DNA of 64,000 nt, from assembly GCA_036186865.1 (NCBI GenBank), contig AP025040.1, forward strand, positions 14,686,360 to 14,750,359. The letters are read 5' to 3'. Made by a program: the position numbers and the translations under genes. The first letter of the stretch is position 1, and each line of letters opens with the position of its first letter. The notes under the pieces are model-generated. The model had not been told where the DNA came from, did not search any database, and saw nothing but the letters and a program-made list of their open reading frames with translations. This document shows positions 33,586 through 43,997 of this stretch, piece after piece. This stretch comes from Eustoma russellianum. Lineage: Eukaryota; Streptophyta; Magnoliopsida; Gentianales; Gentianaceae.

Positions 33586-34914
33586 ATAGACAGCAAAAAT
33601 TTTATGTTGTCTGAGTCGATCGAACACTGACTATGAAAATTTTAAAATTTACAACTCAGATCTCATCACTGAAGTCAAGACTGAATGTTCAATAATGGCT
33701 TCGCAGAATTTTGGTGATGCGTTCAGTGACTGGACAAAAAAATTCGGAATTGGACCGAACTCAGTGACTTCACTCAGAACTCATTACCGAACGTTTGGTC
33801 GCCTCATAATTCATAAATTCAAAGTATCATATCACCCATCCATTCAAGTTTTCATTTTAATCCTTTGATCAATCTTATTACATATTTTATATAAATTTGG
33901 AACACTTTCTAAAATATTTATATGTGGCTTTTTTTTCAACGGGGTTGGTCCCAAACATTCGCCCAGGAAGAGTATTCACCTTTTCTAGCGAGGTCTTTTG
34001 AAGTTAGGTACAACTTTTGTAGTTCAAGATTTTCGTTTTCCTCTTCCAAAGGTGATGATTAGCATGAGATGACGTGAATACAAAAGTTTGAAGGATATCT
34101 TTTATTTATGGTGACAGAGTCCTGATAGTAAGAATGATTTTCTTGATCAACATATATCTACAAAAAATCTGGATTAGATCTACAAGATAAACAACGTTAG
34201 AACTTATCAGAACAGAATTGACGTTTAAATGGGTAAGAGATGTAGGTGTTTGTGAATATCGTAATTATGGAATTAAAAGAAAAAAGAGAAAGAAAGGGAT
34301 CGAAGAGAAAATAGTAGCTATAATCATATAAAGATTGAGTGGTCTATGCCAAAAATAATAATATATTTTTTAGATTTTTTTGATTTTGTTTATGTACAAA
34401 CATATAATGGTTTCTTCCTTCCTTTCTAGTTTTGCCTTACTTTATTTGATATATACTAAGTCTATGCCTTTTTCTTTTCATTTAGAAGAGACTTATGCAT
34501 TAATTCATTTATTTTTTGTTTTTGGAGCAGTCATTCAATTTTAGCTTAACATAATTATTGATGAAAGTAAAAGTTGACTAACTATTTAAATGTATTTTTT
34601 AATTGTAATTTCCCAATAAGCGAGATGCGATCAGTACGGATGGCTTTAGTGTAACAATGAACCTTCCTATAACTAGGATGGGATATTCTCATCAAGTTTT
34701 CTCTATCCATTCTCTTCACAATTGTTGAACTACTAGTATCATAAAAAAAAACATATATATATGAAGATGTATAGTGAGTGGAGCCACACACAGTATTTAT
34801 ACATTTGGATAGATTTTTATGATACTATGTAGTTTAACATTTGTAGAAGAGACTTGTAGACGCAGGGTGTAAACGTAGGGTATGGAGAACGATCCGGTCT
34901 CCATATACCTATAC
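33586..34914. other. Intergenic, nothing recognised
   Basis: AT-rich sequence without domains. No tRNA, LTR border or clear repeat was seen. Short open frames here are not supported. Confidence 0.5.
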
Positions 34915-35622
34915 TTAACAGACATTGCAACAACAACATTTCCGTTTGGAGTTGACTTTTCCAACTAAATTAAAAGAAAAATTTGATAGGATGGTAGTGC
35001 GGCAGACAATGCTATATGGAACAGACTGCTGGACCATTAAGAGGCCACAGTCGCAGAAAATAGAAGTAGCAGAGATGAGGATGTTGAGGTGGATGTATGG
35101 GCATACAAGGCAGACCGGATAAGAAATGAGGTGTTTCGAAAAGGTTAGGGTGGCTAGTATAGCAGATAAGATAGGAGAGGAGAGGGTAAGATGGTTTGGG
35201 TATGTCAAGATGAGACAACACAATGGCGTCTGTCAGAGCAGTTGAAAGCCTCATTATGGAGGGAAACAGAGTAAGGCAGACCCAAACTGACTTAGGATGA
35301 GCGATTAGGCATGACCTACTAGATTTACATCTCTCTGAGAGCATGGTGCAGCATAGGAGTTCATGGAGCAGATGATTAAGGTTAACGAGGTATAGGCAGG
35401 ATATAGGGGCACCTTAGAGTATATTTAGAGGCTTAGATACTATTTACGTTTTAGGTTTGACTTTGCACTTTTTGTTTTTGCTTTTGTCGTTTTTTTGCAT
35501 TATATGCATATACACGTTTATGAGTATTTTAATATCAACACTTTTCTATTTGTATTTACTGAATTTCCTCACTAACACAATAACACATCATATCTCTATT
35601 AATCTGTCATTTATGCAGGTAC
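34915..35622 (+). pseudogene. RTE-type LINE ORF2 C-terminal remnant, left part
   Basis: The plus strand encodes the typical LINE C-terminal text after the RT domain (MLYGTDCWTIKRP, KIEVAEMRMLRWMYGHTRQ, then a frame change and VRWFGYVKMR). The same text is found on the minus strand at 59064-59290. It is cut at 35622 by the copia element 35623-43059. The rest of the LINE tail resumes at 43060. Reverse transcriptase catalytic parts are absent, as in 5'-truncated LINE copies. Confidence 0.8.
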
Positions 35623-36957
35623 TGTTAGAAACAATCAATCATGTACCAAGACGCAATCGTACAGTGTGTGCGTATGAAAACAGTAAACAGTAAATCAAAC
35701 TCAGGGCGAGTCGAGGACTCTGTCCTTAAAGCGTATTGCTCCGGTATACTGTGCCTAAACCGGCGTTAGCAACCGTCTCCCATGATACAACGAGTACTTG
35801 TTCAGTTGAGCGGCACTGCTGAACTTGAACTACAGCGAACCTTCGAGTGTCCTGACTTCTCTTGGACGTTATGCAGAAAGTATAATGCTACGAATGCAGT
35901 ATGCTACGAATGCTTAGAGCGAGAGTGAGTGTAGATCGCACCCCTTAACCTGTTTATATAAGGGAGTCGGTTGAAAGTCGGTTTTGCAGATGGAATCGTG
36001 ACCGTCGGATCATAACCGTAGATCGACCAGAACCGTTAGATGACAACCGACGCGTCATCTGTTGGTGATTTGAACCTTTCAAATCTCAGCCGTCTGATGG
36101 AAACCGATTCGTCTTAGAGCATTGGATGAAAACCAAAAGCGGTTGGACGGTTAGGACAGTTCGAATTAATCAACGTTGGATCAAAGCTGCCTTTCCGTCA
36201 CCGTTAGATCAAAACCATTTGATCTTATCACACACTGGAGGAGACCATTTGAAAAATTAACCGTTCGATTTAAACCGTAACCGAACAACCAAACGCCTGT
36301 TTAAACTGAAACGAAACGCGTTTAGAACGCGTTATCAGTTACTGGACTGCGCACATAGGAGTACTGGACCAGACCGCGTACACAGGAGATCATTTGGGCC
36401 GCTGCACAGCTAGACCCTTAACCATTTACAAAAAATAATTAATCCAAAAGCCCAAATAAATTTTCTCCAAAAAGTTAGGAACCGGCCCGGCCCACGAACA
36501 CACGAGCCACGAGCCCGAGCCCGAGCCGACCGGACGGGCAGTCAACAGCGGTGCGCGCGCGCGTGTGTGCGTGTGGCACTTTCTAGGTCTTTCCTCCGGT
36601 CAAAAACTTCTCATGCCCCAAGGACACATATAAAGTGTCAATTCTAGCCATTTATAAGGGGCTAAATATATCCAAATGTCCAATATGGTATTCCTCCATA
36701 AGGGTGATGTGGCCTCCTAAGAATAGGACACATCACCCATTAACTATGATTTCTATCCACTTTGAGCATTAATTTCTCATTCATCCGGTATCGTAATTGA
36801 GTGATTCCAAAGCCTAAAAACTACTCATACGTAGATAAAAACTATAGTTTTCGATTTTCATTAATGAAAGCTACTCATAATTAAGCTCAAAGTATTTTGC
36901 TAAACCAAGTTATGCAACTTTCCTTAATGGGCCAACCCAAACTTTAACTCTCCAACA
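35623..36957 (-). repeat. 3' LTR (left) of the copia element in the LINE
   Basis: It begins TGTTAGAAACAATC and ends CTCCAACA in plus-strand reading. It has one copy of the tract that is tripled in the other LTR. It includes many CCGTTRGAT-like words in 35990-36270. Confidence 0.9.
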
Positions 36958-37489
36958 ATCCCCCACAGAATAGAATTAATTCAAATGCGATGCAGACTCT
37001 AAGCAGAAGTCAGACAAGAAACATGCATAAGAGGTAGCTTCTGGCTGAACCTTTCATAGTGAGTACCATCGATTCACTCGGCTAATTAGTGACTTGATGT
37101 CTTGAACCAGTCAGCCTTTGCTGGTGAACCTAGACAACGATACTCACACAACATTTCCTTTAACATCCTTTGGTTCTCATGGTGTGTTCGTTTGGTCATG
37201 AGCAACCTGTTTCAGAAAGTGTTTTTAGAGACATCTTGCCTCCCAGATTTCTCATAGAAGCGGCCCCACTTCACACTTGCATAGGTGATTCCTATCAAGA
37301 TTATTTTGTCATACTCCACTTGATTATCAAGATATAGGACATCATTGAAAGCTTTAGCTTACCCTAAAAATTCTCTGCAGATAGCACTTTTGTGACGGAA
37401 TGAGTAAGTGCTAAACTGAAACTTTATAACTTAGTTGTCCCATTGAACCAAGATTCTGGGATCTCCAGTCACAAGGTTGAGTTACCGTT

Positions 37490-40400
37490 ACAAAGATTCT
37501 TTCATCATAGGCTTTAATCCCATTTCGTTTGTCAAAATCGACATCCGATCTCTAGGGAAACCTTTTGTAAGCGGATCCGCAAGATTCTCCATTGATTTTA
37601 TGTAATCAATGGAAATCACGCCATTAGAGATCAACTGTTTAATGGTGTTATGTCTCGACGTATGTGTCGTGACTTACCATTGTAGATGCTGCTTTGAGCA
37701 CGTCCTATAGCTGACTGACTATCACAGTGTATGCTAATAGGAGCGATTGGCTTAGGCCAGCATGGAACATCTTCTAGGAAATTTCGAAGCCATTCAGCCT
37801 CTTCCCCAGCTTTATCCAGTGCTATAAACTCAGCTTCCATAGTGGACCGAGCTATGCATGTTTTTTCGTGGATTTCCACGACACACAGCACCACCAACAG
37901 TGAATAAGTATCCACTGGTGGACTTCGAGTCCTTACAATCTGATATCCAATTTGCATCGCAATATCCTTCTAATACTGCTGGATATCTCGTGTAATGTAA
38001 TCCAAGGTTCATTGTGTATTTCAGATACCTCATCACTCTATTAAGCTTTCCAATGATCATCACTTGGATTACTGGTAAACCTGCTCAATTTGTTTACTGA
38101 ACAAGCTAAGTCTGGTCTTGTACAATTCGTTATGTACATCAGACTCCCGATTACCTGAGAGTATTTTAATTGAGCTACAGGTTCGCCTCGGTTTTTCCTT
38201 AAGTGTATACTTAAGTCAAGTGGGGTCTTTATTGGTTTTGTTTCAAACATATTGAATCGTTTGAGAACAGATTCAATATAGTGAGTTTGCGACATAACAA
38301 GACCATCAGCCATCGAGAAATTTTAATTCCTAGAATAACATTGGCAACCCCCATGTCTTCATATCAAAATTTCGTGTTAACATCTTCTTTGTATTCAAGA
38401 TGATGTCACGAGTACTGCCCATGATTAGCATGTCGTCTACATAGAGACATACTATCACATAGGCATTTGGTGTGCTCTTGATATATACACACTTGTCACA
38501 CTCGTTGATCCTGAAGACGTTTGACATCATTACCTGATCAAACTTTAAATGCCATTGCTTGGGTGCTTGTTTAAGTCCGTACAGAGACTTAACAAGTCTA
38601 CACACTTTCCTTTCTTGTCCTGGAACGACGAACCCTTCGGGTTGTTCCATATAAATCTCTTCCTCTAACTCACCATTAAGAAAGGCAGTCTTCACATCCA
38701 TTTGATGGATTTCTAAATCATAGACTGCAGCAATAGCCACTAGCATCCTTATGGAAGTGATCCTAGTCACTGGTGAGTAGGTGTCAAAGAAGTCAAAGCC
38801 TTCTTTCTGTCTGTAGCCCTTGGCTACTAACCTGGCCTTGTACTTGTCAATAGATCCATCTTCTTTCAGTTTTTTCCTAAAAATCCACTTGCATCCGAGT
38901 GGTTTACTTCCTGGAGGAAGATCTACCAACTCCCAAGTGTGATTTTGAAGAATGAATCTATCTCACTATTTACTGCTCTTTTTCCAGAAAGGAGCTTCTG
39001 GAGTTGTCATTGCCTCAGAGAAAATCTCGGCTCGTTTTCTACCATGTAGGTTAGAAAATCTGGTCCAAAACGTCGGTATTTTGGCTCGTTTGCTTTGACG
39101 AGGTTCCTCAGTCTCTTGAGGGGTCGTCTCACGCACTCGCTTACTAGTGCTAGCTTCTTCACTTTTTGTCTTTCTTCGGAAAGACATTTTCAAAGAACAC
39201 TGCATTCCTCGACTCCATGACAACATTTTCATGTATCTCGGGAATGTCCGATTTGTGCACTAAGAAACGATATGCACTACTGTTCGTTGCATAACCTATG
39301 AATATGCAATCAATTGTTTTAGGCCCGATTCTCACTTGTCTTGGTTTAGGTACAGCAACCTTCGCCAGACACCCCCACACTTTCAAGTATTTGTAACTAG
39401 GCTTATAGCCTTTCCAAAGTTCATATGGGGTTTTATCCGTCTTCTTGGACGGAATCCTATTTAAAATGACGTTGGCGGAGAATTGCTTCCCCCACAAGTT
39501 CTGAGGTAAACCCGAACTTATCAACATAGCATTCATCATCTCCTTTAGAGTACGGTTTTTGCGTTCTGCAATACCATTAGATTGAGGTGAATATGGTGCA
39601 GTCGTTTGATGAATAATGCCATGTTCTGAACAGAATTCATTAAACGATGCGTCATACTCCCCGCCTCTATCACTTCGAATTGTTTTAATTCGTTTGCTAA
39701 GTTGATTCTCAACTTCATTTTTATCTTTAAAAGCATCAATGGCCTCATCTTTGCTACTTAGCAAAAAACATAACAGTATCTAGTGCAATCGTCGATAAAA
39801 GTTACAAAGTACTTTTTACCTCCTCTTGTTTGCACAAACTTTAAATCACACAAATCTGTATGAATTAAATCCAAGGGTCAGTGTTTCGTTCTGTTGAAGG
39901 AAATGGCGCTTTTGTCAATTTTGCTTCAACACATATTTGGCATTTTTCTTTATTATTAAAGTCCAGTTTGGGTAATAAGTCAAGGTTAATCATTCGTTGT
40001 ATTGACTTGTAATTAACATGTCCCAAACGAAAATGCCATAAACAAGAAGACTCAAGCATGTAAGCAGAAGAGGAAACAATTTTATTAGCCTCAGTGGGCG
40101 CAACTTTCTTGGGTACAATCGTCATAACATTTAACTTAAACATGTTATCAGTAAGGTACCCTTTCCCAAATACAAGCCATTCTTAGAAAGTGTAAATTTG
40201 TTTGCCTCAAAAACTAGTCTGAATCCATGACTAACTAGAAGAGCGCCAGATACCAAGTTCTTCGGATGTCAGGAACATGCAACACATTCTGCAAGGTCAG
40301 CTCCTGTCCTGAGGTCAGTTTCAGAACCACCTTGCCTCCTTCAATCTTCGAGCTGTCAGTTTCCCATGAAGAGTTGTTCATTGTTTGTCGTGGGTACATA

Positions 40401-41480
40401 GTCACTGAACATTGCCTGTTGGCACATACATGTCAGTGGCCCCTGTGTCCACCCACCACTCACGCGGATTCCCCACTGCATTGCATTCGGTCACCACTGC
40501 GCAGAGATTCAGATCTTCCATTGCGCCGACCAGATTCGCTTTTGCTTTGGTTTGATTCTGATTCTTTTTGGGCTTTCGGCAGTCACTGCTACGATGCCCC
40601 GGTTTTCCACAGTTGTAACACTTACCTGTGAACTTCTTTGCAATCTCCTTGCCTCTGACATTCACACTCAAAGTGTTATTCTTCTTCTTGTTCTTCGCCT
40701 CAGCAACATGAGCCTTGGCTTGACCAGACGGTGGTTGGCTTTCTCTCGGCACGACATTGTCCTCTTCAATTCGATGCCGGACAATCAAATCCTCCATCTT
40801 CATTTCCTTTCGTTTGTGCTTGAGATAGCTCTTGAATTCCCTCCACGAAGGAGGCAGCTTCTCAATCACACCGCAACTTGGAAAGATTCACTGAGCGTCA
40901 TGCTCTCCTCTTCCATTTCAGATACCAACATCTGTATTTCTTCAACCTGCGAAATGACAGTTTTGGAATCTAGCATTTTATAGTCGAGAAACCTACCAAA
41001 TATCAACTTTTTCGTGCCAGCATCTTCTGTACGATACTTTTTATCTAAAGCCGACCACACTGCTTTTGCAGTTTTATAAGTACAAAACACGCCATAGATA
41101 GTATTATCTAGGCAACTCAAATCAAATTCAAACAATAAAAATTGGTATACGCCCATGCTTCAGCACCCAAGGCATTTTGCATGTTCAGATTTTGATCCTC
41201 CACTGGTTCTACCACTGGCGGATCCTCGCTCAGCATCTTGGTCAATCCCAGCGCTGTGAGATAGAACAGCATCTTTTGCTGCCACCTCTTGAAGAAACTG
41301 CCAGCAAACTTTTTCGTCTTCTCCACGTGTGCAGCTGTGGTAGCCGGATTCATCTGAGGCCCTCCGCTAGGTGCCAGAGGAACCGTGTTGAACAGCGCAC
41401 CAGCAGCAACGTTATTAGCCCCGTCAGGTGCAGACACAGAGTGAGCACCGTTAAAGCCTTGAACAGAATTCGAGCTTTCA
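37490..41480 (-). pseudogene. gag-pol of the copia element in the LINE
   Basis: Read right to left: gag (FKRWQQKMLFYLTALGLTKML; AVWSALDKKY), zinc knuckle CYNCGKPGHRSSDC at about 40610, and protease VDTGATDMY at about 40435. Next come GAG-pre-integrase (LWHFRLGHVNYKSI; CQICVEAK), integrase core (RSDRGGEYDASF; YSPQSNGIAERKNR), and RT (GCKWIFRKK; QMDVKTAFLNG; CLYVDDMLIMGS). RNase H follows (GYCDANW; STMEAEFIALDKAGEEAEW; SRHIRR), with an ADPLTKG tail near 37570. At least six frame changes separate the blocks, so no polyprotein can be made. Confidence 0.9.
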
Positions 41481-41614
41481 TTTTCATTCCTGTTCAGTTC
41501 GATCAAAACGTATAGATCAGAACAGATTCGGATATAAGAAAGGAGTAGAAAGAGACTGCAAATCATAGAATATGCTTTGCGTACAAAATTAATTGAATGA
41601 ATACGTCTTAAGAT

Positions 41615-43059
41615 TGTTGGAAACAATCAATCCTATACCAAGACGCAATCATACAGTGTGTGCGTATGAAAACAATAAACAGTAAATCAAACCCGGGCGA
41701 GTCGAGGACTCTGTCCTTAAGATGTATTGCTCTGGTATACTGTGCCTAACCGGCGTTAGCAACCGTCTCCCAGGATACAACGGGTACCTGTTCAGTTGAG
41801 CGGCACTGCTGAACTTGAACTACATCGAACCTTCGAGTGTCCTGACTTCTCTTGGACGTCATGCAGAAAGTATAATGCTACGAATGCAGTATGCTACGAA
41901 TGCTTATAGCGAGAGTGAGTGTAGATCGCACCCCTTGCCCTGTTTATACAAGGGAGTCGGTTGAAAGTCGGTTTTCGCAGATGGAATCATGACCGTCGGA
42001 TCATAACCGTAGATCGACCAGAACCGTTAGATGACAACCGACGCATCATCTGTTGGTGATTTGAACCTTTCAAATCTCAGCCGTCGGATGGAAACCGATT
42101 CGTCTTGGAGCATTGGATGAAAACCAAAAGCGGTTGGACGGTTAGGACAGTTCGAATTTCAACCGTTGGATCAAAGCTGCCTTTCCGTCACCGTTAGATC
42201 AAAACCGTTTGATCTTATCACACACCGGAGGAGACCATTTGAAAAATTAACCGTTCGATTTAAACCGTAACCGAACAACCGAACGCCTGTTTAAACTGAA
42301 ACGAAATGCGTTAGAACGCGTTATCAGTTACTGGACCGCGCACATAGGATACTGGATCGGACCGCGCACACAGGAGATCATTTGGGCCGCTGGCGCAGCT
42401 AGGCCCGAAGCCTTTAACTATTTACAAAAAATAATTAATCCAAAAGCCCAAATAAATTTTAAGCCTTTAACTATTTACAAAAATAATTAATCCAAAAGCC
42501 AAATAAATTTTAAGCCTTTAACTATTTACAAAAAATAATTAATCCAAAGCCCAAATAAATTTTCTCTAAAAAGATAGGAACCGGCCCACGAGCACGAGCC
42601 TGATCCTGAGCCGAGCCGGCTGGTCAGACGGGCGGCGGCGGTGGCACGCGCGCGCGGGCGTGTGGCACTTTCTAGGTCTTCCCTCCGGTCAAAAACTTCT
42701 CATGCCCCAAGGGCACATCTAAAGTGTCCATTCTAGCCATTTATAAGGTGACTAAATATATCCAAATGTCCAATGTGGTGTTCCTCCATAAGGGTGATGT
42801 GGCCTCCTAAGAGTAGGACAATCACCCATTAACCATGTTTTTCTATCCACTTTGAGCATTAATTTTTTATTCATCCGGTGTCGTAATTGAGTGATTCCAA
42901 AGCCTAAAAGTAACTACTCGTTACGTAGATAATTAAGGATCCATTAGTTTTCGATTTTTATTAACGAAAACTAATTATAATTAAGCTCAAAGTATGTTGC
43001 TAAACCAAGTTATGCAACTTTCCTTAATGGGCCAAACCCAAACTTTTAACTCTCCAACA
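41615..43059 (-). repeat. 5' LTR (right) of the copia element in the LINE
   Basis: It begins TGTTGGAAACAATC and ends CTCCAACA (plus-strand reading). It is longer than the partner LTR, mainly through a three-unit tandem repeat at 42408-42563. Confidence 0.9.
42408..42563 (+). repeat. Three-copy tandem repeat (about 52 bp) present in one LTR only
   Basis: Units start at 42408, 42461 and 42512 (53, 51 and 52 bp; core ttacaaaaaataattaatcc). The other LTR has one unit. Since both LTRs are made identical at insertion, the change came afterwards. Confidence 0.88.
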
Positions 43060-43200
43060 GGTACATACAGAACCGGGGGTCTTACTGGAAGTAAACTCTC
43101 TATCCCTTGAGATAGAGGTTTTGTTTATCTGCTGCTCATCTTCCCCAGACTCTAGCGAGTTTTTGATGCCGTTAGGATATACTAGATATGATTGATTGAA
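43060..43200 (+). pseudogene. RTE LINE 3' tail, right part after the copia insertion
   Basis: Starts with the TSD and reads on into tactggaagtaaactctcta and gatatactagatatgattga. The same order is on the minus strand at about 58560-58735, the 3' end of the other RTE copy. It joins to 35622 once the copia element is removed. Confidence 0.75.
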
Positions 43201-43452
43201 GTTGACTTTTCTTTTCTTTCAAAAATGATCGGAGACATGATGGAAGTTTGTTGTGTGTATATTGTAATTACCTGTCCTCTATTCTCAATTAATAATGCAT
43301 ATCTGTAAAGTAGTTGTTTTTGGAGCGTTGTAATTCGAAGAAGTAGAATACATGTGACTTTGCAGTGAAAATTTTCTCCCATTGACTTAGTTTTAAGAAA
43401 ACTATGCCGCCTAATCAAACAGACATCACAAAAAGTAAGAAATAGTTTCGAA

Positions 43453-43787
43453 ATGAAGCCCTTTACATTTACCTTGGTTCTTTTCATGATCTATAGCAAC
43501 ACTGTCGCAACTAGCACTGCTATTTCGTTTTCAAGTATGCTTCCCATCCTACTACTTACTCATTCTGATGCTTTCATGATATGTTTGTTTTTTTATTTTA
43601 TTTTCTTGCTGAAATATCGAGCTTTCTTTCGGGAAGCTTTATCTCAACAAAGGCAAAGAATGCAAATGAGATGCTTTCATGATATGTTTTTTTTTTTCTT
43701 GCTGAAATATCGAACTTTCTTTCAGGAAGTTTTATCTCAGAAAAGGGAAAGATGGTTTTGCCAGAGTTGAAATTCCTACGGTAAAAT
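43453..43787 (+). CDS. Possible signal-peptide exon(s) of a small secreted-peptide gene (speculative)
   Basis: ATG 43453 reads MKPFTFTLVLFMIYSNTVAT, a plausible secretion signal. A weak donor (tcaa/GTATGC) follows at about 43534. Further right, a pyrimidine-rich acceptor (ctttctttcag) precedes a short possible exon ending before GTAAAATAC at about 43787. An earlier duplicated copy of that acceptor has AG changed to GG. These pieces lie about 490 bp upstream of the ORF at 49843-49986 once the copia element 43998-49554 is removed. Splicing and phase could not be made to agree with certainty. It may be no gene at all. Confidence 0.2.
43567..43763 (+). repeat. Two-copy tandem duplication of about 103 bp
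   Basis: Copies start at 43567 and 43670 (core gctgaaatatcgarctttctttc). They differ in T-run length and several bases, so the event is not recent. Confidence 0.8.
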
Positions 43788-43997
43788 ACTTCTCCATCTT
43801 ACGCGAAATAAATGAACTTTTGCACGTATGTTTTCATTAATCAAGAACCAAAATTACGGTTGGATACCGATGATACCTCAACTAAAAACTTAGAAAACAG
43901 CTAGGTAGAATCCTTAGTTGATAAACAAATGACACTAAATTGAAATCAGCTTTAGGTAGAATATGTTATTATATGGTTTTCTACTGTACTTATTCTA

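Larger units (their letters stand above)
35623..43059 (-). mobile_element. Ty1/copia element inserted in the LINE tail (TSD GGTAC)
   Basis: LTRs at 35623-36957 (1335 bp) and 41615-43059 (1445 bp) are flanked by GGTAC at 35618-35622 and 43060-43064. On the minus strand the 3' LTR is preceded by a polypurine tract (tgtggggga, 36958-36966). The first bases inside the 5' LTR are AATCTTAAGACG, not a standard initiator-Met site. The coding region is broken by many frameshifts. The LTRs differ at many sites and by a repeat expansion, so the insertion is old. Confidence 0.93.

Noticed and set aside
43453..43770. The whole 105-codon frame taken as a single-exon gene
   Set aside because: The second half is a tandem duplication with T-runs and hydrophobic low complexity; only the signal-like start was kept as a speculative exon.
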